In this document: positions 1 to 5,178 of the stretch, one piece after another
How positions within the stretch are numbered: position 1 is the first letter of the stretch
How the letters are laid out: every line of letters begins with the position of its first letter
Assembly (NCBI GenBank): GCA_007116585.1
Contig: SKIE01000199.1
Coordinates: 1-5,178 of the forward strand
From: Wenzhouxiangella sp.
Lineage (GTDB): Bacteria; Pseudomonadota; Gammaproteobacteria; Xanthomonadales; Wenzhouxiangellaceae
Direction of reading: 5' to 3'
DNA length: 5,178 nucleotides
Translations under genes and position numbers: made by a program
The notes under the pieces: generated by a model
What the model saw: only the letters and a program-made list of their open reading frames with translations
Databases searched by the model: none
What the model was told of the DNA's origin: nothing

Positions 1-1115
1 CCGTGCAGGCGAAGCGCGCGGTCTGGCAGGGCCAGTTCTATTTCAACTGATCGTGCTTCTCCCTCAGGCCCGATGCTACTCAAAACCCGCTGAACCAGTT
101 TGTCGACCGCCACCGGCGCCGGCTGCTGACGGTCGCTGCGCACAAATTCCATGAGCTGGCTGATCAACTGCCGGGTGCGCTGAGTCTGGGTTCGCATTCT
201 GGCCAGACGGCGACGGCCATCGGCATCCAGGTCCTGCAGCTGTTGCAGCCTGCGCGCATCCCCGTCGATCACCGTCAACGGTGCGCCCAGTTCATGCGCC
301 ACGCCGGATGAAAAGCGCCCGAGCGCGGCCAGATTCTCCTGTTCCCGCAAACGCTCTGTCATCTGCAGATGTTCCCGACGCTGTTGCTCCAGCCGCGTCT
401 CCATGGCTTCAATGGCGTCCAGCATGCGGTTGAGCCCTCGACCGAGATTGGCCAGTTCGGAGGGGCCATTGACCGGGGCTCGGTGGTCACGGTCACCGCG
501 CTCAACTCGCGCCATGCTCTCCAGCAGGGACCGCACGTGTCGACTGACGGCCTGACGATGCCCCACAACCACCACAACCATCATCAGGAGAATGGCGACG
601 GCCCAGGCCCACCAGCCGCGCTGGCGGACCTCGGCCAGCTGCTCGGCCATGTCGCTTTCTTGGCGTACAACCTGCAGCAGGCCGATAATGCGGCCCGTCG
701 CCCCGGTCAAGGGGACAAAGTACGAGTAGACCGGCTCGCCGCCAACCCGAGCGTATTCCCCAACCTCCATGCCCAGCTCGACCAGTTCGGCCGCCTGCAC
801 CTGCTCGCGCGGGCCCGGGCGGGCATCGCCGGCGACCACCACCCGTCGTCCGTCGGCGTCATAAACGTTGGCGCCGTAAACCCGGCCAATTTCAAAAACT
901 GCGTTGAGAGACTGCGCGACGCGAACCAGATCGCCTTCGGCGTAGGCCTGCTGCACCGGCATGCGGATCGCTCGCGCGACCAGCTCAATCTCTTTTTCCA
1001 GCCGACGCTCGATCAGGCCCTCGACAGTATGGAAGGTCAGCCACACGACACCGGCCGCAAGCAAAGTCAGCGGCAGCACCATCTGGATCATCAGGCGGGT
1101 ACGGAGACTGTTCAT
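1..1115 (-). CDS. Membrane sensor histidine kinase, N-terminal 371 residues (cut by left edge)
   Basis: Inner-membrane two-component sensor kinase; autophosphorylates on histidine and passes the phosphate to a response regulator. Visible order: TM helix 1 (about residues 10-28, after the basic MNSLRTR start), a periplasmic sensor domain of about 135 residues with no fold I recognise, TM helix 2 (about 168-186, very Val-rich), HAMP linker (about 187-240), a short coiled coil (about 240-262), then a HisKA dimerisation domain with H-box GVAHELGAPL. H274 is the expected phospho-acceptor. The ATPase domain lies beyond the window. There is no PAS domain. The frame is open to position 1. The start at 1115 is chosen because it sits just before the first TM helix. 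An in-frame ATG at 1145 would add ten residues, and neither start has a clear Shine-Dalgarno. The gene is divergent from the DUF4168 gene. The family call is firm, but ligand and partner are unknown. Confidence 0.93.
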   Translation of the reverse strand, partial: MNSLRTRLMIQMVLPLTLLAAGVVWLTFHTVEGLIERRLEKEIELVARAIRMPVQQAYAEGDLVRVAQSLNAVFEIGRVYGANVYDADGRRVVVAGDARPGPREQVQAAELVELGMEVGEYARVGGEPVYSYFVPLTGATGRIIGLLQVVRQESDMAEQLAEVRQRGWWAWAVAILLMMVVVVVGHRQAVSRHVRSLLESMARVERGDRDHRAPVNGPSELANLGRGLNRMLDAIEAMETRLEQQRREHLQMTERLREQENLAALGRFSSGVAHELGAPLTVIDGDARRLQQLQDLDADGRRRLARMRTQTQRTRQLISQLMEFVRSDRQQPAPVAVDKLVQRVLSSIGPEGEARSVEIELALPDRALRLH

Positions 1116-1145
1116 AGGCAGTGGGCAATTGGATACATGCGCCAT

Positions 1146-1154
1146 TGTGACACA
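1146..1154. promoter_or_regulatory. Small palindrome TGTGACACA, possible activator site
   Basis: Perfect 4+4 palindrome around a single A (TGTG-A-CACA). It lies just upstream of the alternative kinase start at 1145 and about 95 bp upstream of the transcription start predicted from the sigma-54 promoter, a usual distance for an enhancer-binding activator. A related half-site, CACAGTG at 1174-1180, is the inverse of CATTGTG at 1143-1149 with one mismatch. A palindrome this short can arise by chance, so its role as a binding site is only inferred. Confidence 0.25.
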
Positions 1155-1217
1155 CTTTGGCAGGTTCTCGGGCCACAGTGTATTCGTACCCTATTGTTTT
1201 GGTGACTAAAAACTTTT

Positions 1218-1233
1218 TGGCACGATAACTGCA
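1218..1233 (+). promoter_or_regulatory. Sigma-54 (RpoN) -24/-12 promoter
   Basis: The sequence TGGCACG-ATAA-CTGCA matches the sigma-54 consensus TGGCACG-N4-TTGCW with one mismatch (C for the first T of the -12 element). It keeps the invariant GG at 1219-1220 and GC at 1231-1232 at the correct spacing. The T-rich run just before the -24 box is also common in such promoters. The predicted transcription start is near 1244, giving a leader of about 41 nt before the ATG at 1285. Sigma-54 promoters need an ATP-dependent enhancer-binding activator, and none is encoded in this window. The TTGGCA inside the site also resembles a sigma-70 -35 box, but no good -10 follows at 17-18 bp. Confidence 0.65.
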
Positions 1234-1243
1234 TTTACTTCAT

Positions 1244-1256
1244 TGCACCTAGTGCA
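1244..1256. repeat. Inverted repeat TGCAC-CTA-GTGCA at the predicted start point
   Basis: Perfect 5-bp arms around a 3-base centre, placed exactly where the sigma-54 promoter predicts transcription to begin. The half-sites resemble the TGCAC/GTGCA arms of NtrC-type operators, but the spacing is shorter than in the classic NtrC site. It could be an operator overlapping +1, or a small hairpin at the 5' end of the DUF4168 transcript. Function is inferred from position only. Confidence 0.4.
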
Positions 1257-1271
1257 TACATTCAAATTTCC

Positions 1272-1276
1272 AGGAG
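1272..1276 (+). promoter_or_regulatory. Ribosome binding site AGGAG that sets the DUF4168 start
   Basis: AGGAG lies 8 bases before the ATG at 1285. It decides the start in favour of MKFRH, which begins a proper signal peptide. The in-frame ATG at 1243 would add 14 residues ahead of that signal and coincides with the predicted transcription start. Confidence 0.85.
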
Positions 1277-1284
1277 TTTTACTA

Positions 1285-1653
1285 ATGAAGTTTCGCCATA
1301 CTCTGATGACGCTGATCATTGCCCTGTCTTTCGGTGCCGCCGGTGCTGCCGCTCAGGAACACCAGATGCAGCAACAGCCGCCTGCAGACATCGACGTTTC
1401 AGACGCTCAGCTCGAGCAGTTCGCCGAAGCACAGGTGGCCATCATCGAAATCCAGCAGGACTTCTCCGGCCGTTTGCAGGAGGTTGAGGATCCTGATCTT
1501 GCCCACGAGCTGCAGGTTCAGGCCAACGAAGAGATGACCGAAGCGGTCGCCGATGCCGGCCTTGACGTCGAGTCATTCAACAGCATTGCGATGGCAATCC
1601 AGAACGATCCGGAATTGCAGCAGCGTCTGACGATGCTTCTGGAAGACGGCTAA
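1285..1653 (+). CDS. Secreted DUF4168-type protein, function unknown
   Basis: A 122-residue exported protein. Residues 1-23 form a typical Sec signal peptide: basic MKFRH, a hydrophobic core and an Ala-rich end, with likely cleavage after AAA before QEH. The mature protein of about 99 residues is acidic, helical and starts with a Gln/Pro-rich linker. The rest follows the DUF4168 pattern as I recall it: an early Phe/Ala helix with a VAIIEIQ segment, a middle helix ending in QANEEMTEAV, then GLDVESFNSIAMAIQNDPELQQRL, the family's 'GL...YN.I......D..L' signature. There is no Cys, lipobox or TM helix in the mature part, so it is probably a soluble periplasmic protein. It stands alone, behind a sigma-54-like promoter and before a terminator, divergent from the sensor kinase. 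The biochemical role of the family is not known to me. Confidence 0.85.
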   Translation: MKFRHTLMTLIIALSFGAAGAAAQEHQMQQQPPADIDVSDAQLEQFAEAQVAIIEIQQDFSGRLQEVEDPDLAHELQVQANEEMTEAVADAGLDVESFNSIAMAIQNDPELQQRLTMLLEDG

Positions 1654-1672
1654 GTAGTACTTCAGCTTTTTT
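1649..1672 (+). terminator. Possible first terminator hairpin with T6 run
   Basis: GCTAAGT pairs with ACTT-C-AGC (one bulged C) around a 3-base loop, followed directly by six T at 1667-1672. The stem is AT-rich and overlaps the DUF4168 stop codon, so it is weak. The T run is the best in the gap. It may work in tandem with the stronger hairpin just downstream. Confidence 0.35.
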
Positions 1673-1690
1673 CCGAGGCGCTATAGCTCA

Positions 1691-1721
1691 ACGGGCCGGT
1701 CCCACGGGATCGGCCCGTTTT
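1691..1721 (+). terminator. Rho-independent terminator for the DUF4168 gene
   Basis: ACGGGCCG at 1691-1698 pairs perfectly with CGGCCCGT at 1711-1718. The stem extends inward through a G-U, a T-A and two C-G pairs to about 12 bp with a 4-base loop, followed by TTTT and then CGTT. It lies 37 bases past the DUF4168 stop. On the opposite strand the hairpin would serve the deaminase operon, but only a short GTTGAG follows there, so termination in that direction is uncertain. Confidence 0.75.
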
Positions 1722-1731
1722 CGTTGACGAT

Positions 1732-2316
1732 TCAGTAGAGTTGTCGGCCCAGCCGTCGATAGCGATTGATCACTTCCGCCGCAGCGGTGCGCAGAATACT
1801 GGTGTGCACGGCAATCCCGCGACGAGCGAGCTGCTCGACCCAGTCCCCCGAACGATCCCCCTCGTCGAATCCAGCCGCTTCAGCGTCGGCCTTGGTGGCG
1901 CCGCACAACAGAGATGTGACACCCGACCAGGGCACCGCGCCCAGGCACATGGCACACGGCTCACAAGAGGAGATCAGCTCTACGGCACCGAGGGGCGTGT
2001 CGGCCAGGCTGGCCTGACCCAGACGCTGCTGGGCCATACTCAAGGCCACGATTTCGGCATGGGCCGACGAGCAGTTGCCGGGTTCTACACGGTTGACGCC
2101 AACGGCCAGGACGCGGCCTGAATCAGCCGCCACGACCAGCGCGCCAAACGGGCCGCCGGTATCGTGAACGACGTTTTGTTCTGACAGGCTGATTGCCACA
2201 CGCATACGCTCTTCCGGGCTGTCCAGGCTCTCAGGCAGGCGCGCGCAAAAATCACCGATCCAGTTCGGCAGATGAATCTGCAGGCTCATGGGCTGAACCA
2301 AGCCGGACTGAATCAT
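1732..2316 (-). CDS. Nucleoside deaminase, guanine-deaminase-like (cytidine deaminase fold)
   Basis: A 194-residue cytoplasmic zinc hydrolase that deaminates a base or nucleoside. The zinc site is clear: H86-A-E88 (ligand and proton-shuttle Glu) and SCEPCAMC with ligands C121 and C124. GGPFGALV (54-61), N75, the CLGAVPW stretch (124-130) and AAGFDEGD (147-154) resemble Bacillus GuaD, including an acidic residue after GF and a C-terminal Tyr (Y194), both of which matter for guanine binding in that enzyme. This makes guanine the best substrate guess. A tRNA adenosine deaminase (TadA) is less likely. Residues 1-35 form an extra N-terminal segment I do not recognise. The start at 2316 is chosen because its ATG overlaps the rlmB stop (ATGA) and has GGGAGG 8 bases upstream. 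An extended frame to 2409 lies inside rlmB and is not needed. It is the last gene of the rnr-rlmB operon. Confidence 0.88.
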   Translation of the reverse strand: MIQSGLVQPMSLQIHLPNWIGDFCARLPESLDSPEERMRVAISLSEQNVVHDTGGPFGALVVAADSGRVLAVGVNRVEPGNCSSAHAEIVALSMAQQRLGQASLADTPLGAVELISSCEPCAMCLGAVPWSGVTSLLCGATKADAEAAGFDEGDRSGDWVEQLARRGIAVHTSILRTAAAEVINRYRRLGRQLY

Positions 2317-3047
2317 GCCGCAGACCTCCCCCGCACGGCCTCGAACAAGGCGATGCCGGCGGCTACAGAAACATTGAGGCTCTCCATCGCCCCCGGCATG
2401 GGAATGCACAGCAACTGGTCACAGTGCTCGCGCGTGAGGCGGCGCATGCCGCGCTCCTCACCACCAAGCACCAGCGCCAGCGGCCCGGCCAGCGATGTTT
2501 GCTGGATAGACGTCTGTGCGGCACCGTCCAGACCGACTCGCCACAGCCCCCGCTCGGCGAGCCGACGCAAACAGCGCGCCAGGTTGGTCACCCGCGCCAG
2601 GGGAATGCGCTCAGTCGCGCCCGCGGAAGAGCGACGGGTGACCGGCGTGAGGCCGGCCGAGCGATCTTTCGGCACCACGACGGCATCGGCGCCGGCCGCC
2701 GCGGCAGAGCGAATGCATGCACCGAGATTGTGTGGATCGGTAACGCCGTCCAGCACCAGCACGAAGGGCTGGTCCGACTGATCCAGGCATTGATCCAGCC
2801 CCTGATCATCCAGTGGCTCGCGCGGCATGAACTCAGCGATCACGCCCTGGTGTCTGACGTTGTCCGACAGGCGGTCCAGCGTGCGACCATCGCAGTTCTG
2901 TACAGCGATGCCAGCCTGCTGCAATTGCGTATGCAGTTGCATCAGCCGCCCTTCCCGGGGCTGCATCCAGACCCGCGTCAGGCGCTCCGGGCTGGTCTTC
3001 AGCAGCGCTTCGACGGCGTGGATTCCCATCACCTGGTCGCGCTTCAT
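2313..3047 (-). CDS. rlmB: 23S rRNA (guanosine2251-2'-O)-methyltransferase RlmB
   Basis: A 244-residue SpoU/TrmH-family SPOUT enzyme that uses S-adenosylmethionine to methylate the 2'-OH of G2251 in the P-loop of 23S rRNA. Residues about 5-78 form the small substrate-binding domain (VMGIHAVEALL... to HQGVIAEF). The catalytic domain follows with all three SpoU motifs: motif 1 LDGVTDPHNLGACIRSA (99-115, N107 and R113), motif 2 LALVLGGEERGM (190-201, E198), and motif 3 MESLNVSVAAGIALFE (221-236, S223 and N225). These form the trefoil-knot cofactor site. Length matches the family (about 243). Its ATG overlaps the rnr stop by four bases, and its own TGA overlaps the deaminase ATG in the same way. 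A GAGGGCGG stretch upstream, inside rnr, is the only possible Shine-Dalgarno and is far from the start, so translation probably depends on coupling to rnr. Confidence 0.96.
   Translation of the reverse strand: MKRDQVMGIHAVEALLKTSPERLTRVWMQPREGRLMQLHTQLQQAGIAVQNCDGRTLDRLSDNVRHQGVIAEFMPREPLDDQGLDQCLDQSDQPFVLVLDGVTDPHNLGACIRSAAAAGADAVVVPKDRSAGLTPVTRRSSAGATERIPLARVTNLARCLRRLAERGLWRVGLDGAAQTSIQQTSLAGPLALVLGGEERGMRRLTREHCDQLLCIPMPGAMESLNVSVAAGIALFEAVRGRSAA
2325..2330 (-). promoter_or_regulatory. Ribosome binding site GGGAGG inside the rlmB 3' end
   Basis: Read on the minus strand, GGGAGG sits 8 bases before the deaminase ATG at 2316. The same bases are the Gly-Arg codons near the RlmB C-terminus. 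It fixes the deaminase start and allows both fresh initiation and coupled re-initiation at the ATGA overlap. Confidence 0.85.
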
Positions 3048-5178
3048 GGCCGCTGACCGCCCTCAACCAGCCGCATATCAATCTTGCGCTCCTCCAGACT
3101 GACCGCGGTGATTTCAACCCGAACCCGGTCGGCCAGGCGCAGGCGAACGCCGCGGCGCTTGCCGGTCAGGCTATGGCTGACCGGATCGAACTGGTAGTAA
3201 TCGTTGGGCATGGCGGTGACGTGCACCAGACCGCTGACGCCATAATCGGGCAGTTCAACGAACAGCCCGAAGCTGGTTACGCCGGTGACGATACCCTCGA
3301 AGATGTCGCCCAGGTGGCGCTGCATGAACTGCGCCTTGAGGCGCTCGTCGACATCACGCCCCGCTTCCTCGGCACGCCGCTCGGTCCATGAACAATGCCG
3401 ACCGAGTTCTTCCATGCGCGCCCCGCCGTAAGGAAACTGGCTGCGCGGCTGCTTCCGGCACAAGTGCTTGATCGCCCGATGGAGCAGCAAATCGGGATAG
3501 CGCCGGATGGGCGAGGTGAAGTGAGCGTAGCTGGCCAGGGCCAGGCCAAAATGGCCGAGATTCTCCGGCTGGTACACGGCCAGCGACAGCGATCGCAGCA
3601 GCACCGCATTGACAAGATGGCGCACCGGCCGGTCCGCGACCTGGTTCTGGATGGCGGCGAACTGGGCCGGCTCGGGTTGCTCCTTCCAGCGCACGTTCAG
3701 GCCCTGGGCGCGCAAAAACTCCTCGAGCGCTTCGAGCTTGTCGGACTGCGGCGGTTCGTGGACCCGATAGAGCATGGGCAGCTGCTGTCCAACGAATTTC
3801 GAGGCCTCGACATTGGCCGCAATCATGCACTCCTCGATCAGCCTGTGCGCGTCGTGGCGGGTCGCCAGCCGAATGTCGGCGACCCTGCCCTCGGGGTCAA
3901 ACTGGAAGTAGACCGCCTGGGAGTCAAAATCCAGCGCGCCCCGGCGATCGCGATGGCGCGACAGGCTGCGGTAGACGGCGTAGAGATGGTCAAGTGTGGC
4001 CTGAACATGGGCGAAACGCTCGCGCAATCCGGCGTCGCCGTCCGACACCATACGCTCGACCTGGTCATAGGTCATCCGCGCATGCGAACGCATCACCGCC
4101 TCGTAGAAGCGGCTGTTTTTGACCTTGCCCCGTTCGTCGACCTGCATATCGCAGACCAGGCACAGCCGGTCGACTTCGGGGTTGATGGAACACAAGCCGT
4201 TGGACAAGGCTTCGGGCAGCATCGGAATGACGCGGTCCGGAAAGTAGACCGAAGTGCCTCGCGTTTGCGCTTCCTCATCCAGCGCGCTGTCGGGCTGCAC
4301 GTATTCGGCCACGTCGGCGATGGCGACGATCAGCCGGTGACCGCCGTCGGCACGCGGCTCGGCATACACGGCGTCATCGAAATCACGCGCATCGGCGCCG
4401 TCAATGGTGAGCAGAGGCAGAGCGCGCAGGTCCTTGCGAGTCGCGGCTATCCGATCATCAATGCGATCGCCGAATGCCGCCGCCGCGGCTACGACCGCTT
4501 CCGGAAAGGCTGCCGGCAACTGGTGCGAGTAGACCGCGATATCGGTCGCGATACCCGGCTCGTCGGCCTGACCCAGCACGGCGATGATGTCGCCCACCGG
4601 GCCCCGATTGGCCGTTGGTGGCGAATGGATCTGGGCCACGACGATCTGCCCCGGGCTTGCCTGCCCGACCTTGTCGAGCGGGATCAACACATCCTGGGTC
4701 AAACGCGGGTCATCCGGCACGACTACCGCCACGCCGCTGTCAATCAGCAGTCGACCGACGATCTGTGAGTGCGCACGCTCGACAACTTCAACGATGCCGC
4801 CTTCCTTGCGGCCGCGTCGATCCACGCCGGTCACGGCGGCCAATACCCGGTCTCCGTGCATGATCTGGCGCATCTGTCGCGGCGAGAGATACAAATCGTC
4901 ACCGCCGGCGTCGGGAATGACGAAACCGAATCCGTCGGGGTGGGCGCTGATGCGTCCGGCGGTCAGATCCATCTCGCTGGCCAGGCCATACGCGGCACGC
5001 CGGTTGCGCACCACCTCGCCGCGCTGCACCAGATCAACCAGAATGGGCTTGATGATCTTGTCCGAGCCGGCCTTGTCCAGGCCAAACAGAACCGAGAGTT
5101 GCCGACGCGTCAGGGGTCGGTCGGAGTCGGCCAGGGTCTGACGAATGACGTCGGCCGAGATTTCACGCTGTTTATCCA
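3044..5178 (-). CDS. rnr: Ribonuclease R, 5' end beyond or at the window edge
   Basis: A 3'-to-5' processive exoribonuclease of the RNase II/RNB family that degrades structured RNA. 710 residues are visible, numbered from the right edge. They comprise a winged-helix N-terminal domain (about 5-66, ISADVIRQTL...TRRQL), cold-shock domain 1 (about 73-120, GRISAHPDGFGFV), cold-shock domain 2 (about 137-203), the RNB catalytic domain (about 249-575) and an S1 domain (about 624-704). The RNB metal site TIDGADARDFDDAV supplies D259, D265, D267 and D268; SYAHFTSPIRRYPDL (549-563) holds the conserved Arg pair. The reading frame is open to the edge, and the GTG at 5029 is only an internal codon. The last two edge bases are TG, which could belong to the start codon because E. 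coli RNase R has only about 17 residues before the aligned segment. The protein ends about eight residues after the S1 domain, so it lacks the long Lys-rich tail of the E. coli enzyme. First visible gene of the operon. Confidence 0.97.
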   Translation of the reverse strand, partial: DKQREISADVIRQTLADSDRPLTRRQLSVLFGLDKAGSDKIIKPILVDLVQRGEVVRNRRAAYGLASEMDLTAGRISAHPDGFGFVIPDAGGDDLYLSPRQMRQIMHGDRVLAAVTGVDRRGRKEGGIVEVVERAHSQIVGRLLIDSGVAVVVPDDPRLTQDVLIPLDKVGQASPGQIVVAQIHSPPTANRGPVGDIIAVLGQADEPGIATDIAVYSHQLPAAFPEAVVAAAAAFGDRIDDRIAATRKDLRALPLLTIDGADARDFDDAVYAEPRADGGHRLIVAIADVAEYVQPDSALDEEAQTRGTSVYFPDRVIPMLPEALSNGLCSINPEVDRLCLVCDMQVDERGKVKNSRFYEAVMRSHARMTYDQVERMVSDGDAGLRERFAHVQATLDHLYAVYRSLSRHRDRRGALDFDSQAVYFQFDPEGRVADIRLATRHDAHRLIEECMIAANVEASKFVGQQLPMLYRVHEPPQSDKLEALEEFLRAQGLNVRWKEQPEPAQFAAIQNQVADRPVRHLVNAVLLRSLSLAVYQPENLGHFGLALASYAHFTSPIRRYPDLLLHRAIKHLCRKQPRSQFPYGGARMEELGRHCSWTERRAEEAGRDVDERLKAQFMQRHLGDIFEGIVTGVTSFGLFVELPDYGVSGLVHVTAMPNDYYQFDPVSHSLTGKRRGVRLRLADRVRVEITAVSLEERKIDMRLVEGGQRP

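Larger units (their letters stand above)
1116..1284. other. Divergent intergenic regulatory region
   Basis: This is the gap between the divergent histidine kinase and DUF4168 genes. It is clearly richer in A/T than the flanking coding DNA, especially from about 1185 to 1275. It carries the sigma-54-like promoter, two palindromes and the DUF4168 ribosome binding site listed separately. I could not identify a convincing sigma-70 promoter for the leftward kinase gene. A weak alternative rightward sigma-70 pair (TTTACT at 1234-1239, 17 bp, TACATT at 1257-1262) is possible but matches only 4 of 6 bases in each box. Confidence 0.7.

Noticed and set aside
369..1205. Long plus-strand open frame of 278 codons
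   Set aside because: It lies antisense to the histidine kinase, whose minus-strand frame has clear TM, HAMP and HisKA features. The plus-strand product is rich in His, Gln and Arg with no recognisable domain, as expected for a shadow frame in GC-rich DNA.
1677..1721. tRNA-like start (GGCGCTATAGCTCAACGGG) in the convergent gap
   Set aside because: The first bases look like an acceptor arm and a D-arm, but there is no matching GAGC, anticodon arm, T-arm (GGTTCGA) or closing acceptor strand. The GC-rich part is explained by the terminator hairpin.
2317..2409. Upstream extension of the deaminase frame by 31 codons
   Set aside because: It lies entirely inside rlmB. The extra residues are Arg/Cys/His-rich with no homology I recognise, and the ATG at 2316 has both the ATGA overlap and a strong Shine-Dalgarno.
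2193..3056. Plus-strand open frame of 287 codons
   Set aside because: It is antisense to rlmB and the start of the deaminase gene, which both carry complete family motifs. The product is Arg/Gln/His-rich without domains.
3395..4768. Long plus-strand open frame of 457 codons
   Set aside because: It is wholly antisense to the RNB and cold-shock domains of RNase R. The composition is shadow-like, and I see no motif or ribosome binding site.
5027..5029. GTG as the start of RNase R
   Set aside because: The frame continues upstream to the window edge and encodes a good winged-helix domain, so this GTG is an internal valine codon.

Overview
The window looks like chromosomal DNA from a GC-rich gammaproteobacterium, or a close relative. 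The visible support is close sequence resemblance of the RNase R and RlmB proteins to their enterobacterial counterparts, the conserved rnr-rlmB gene order, and strong GC bias at third codon positions. Genus cannot be assigned from the sequence alone.

Layout. (1) Positions 1-1115, minus strand: the N-terminal 371 residues of a membrane sensor histidine kinase, running off the left edge. (2) Positions 1116-1284: an AT-richer divergent intergenic region. It holds a near-consensus sigma-54 (-24/-12) promoter pointing right, a palindrome over its predicted start point, and a second small palindrome about 95 bp upstream where an activator could sit. (3) Positions 1285-1653, plus strand: a small secreted DUF4168-type protein of unknown function, followed by one or two terminator-like hairpins. 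(4) Positions 1732-5178, minus strand: a tightly packed operon read right to left, rnr (RNase R, 5' end cut by the window edge), rlmB (23S rRNA Gm2251 2'-O-methyltransferase) and a guanine-deaminase-like nucleoside deaminase. Both junctions are ATGA four-base overlaps, which suggests translational coupling.

How the parts may work together. The operon joins RNA turnover, rRNA modification and a purine-type deaminase. rnr-rlmB is a classic pair. The coupled deaminase is the less usual member, and its link to RNA metabolism is only an inference. The divergent pair suggests a small regulatory circuit: a two-component sensor next to a sigma-54-driven gene for a periplasmic protein. The partner response regulator, if there is one, would lie beyond position 1. 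No mobile elements, CRISPR arrays, tRNA or rRNA genes were seen.
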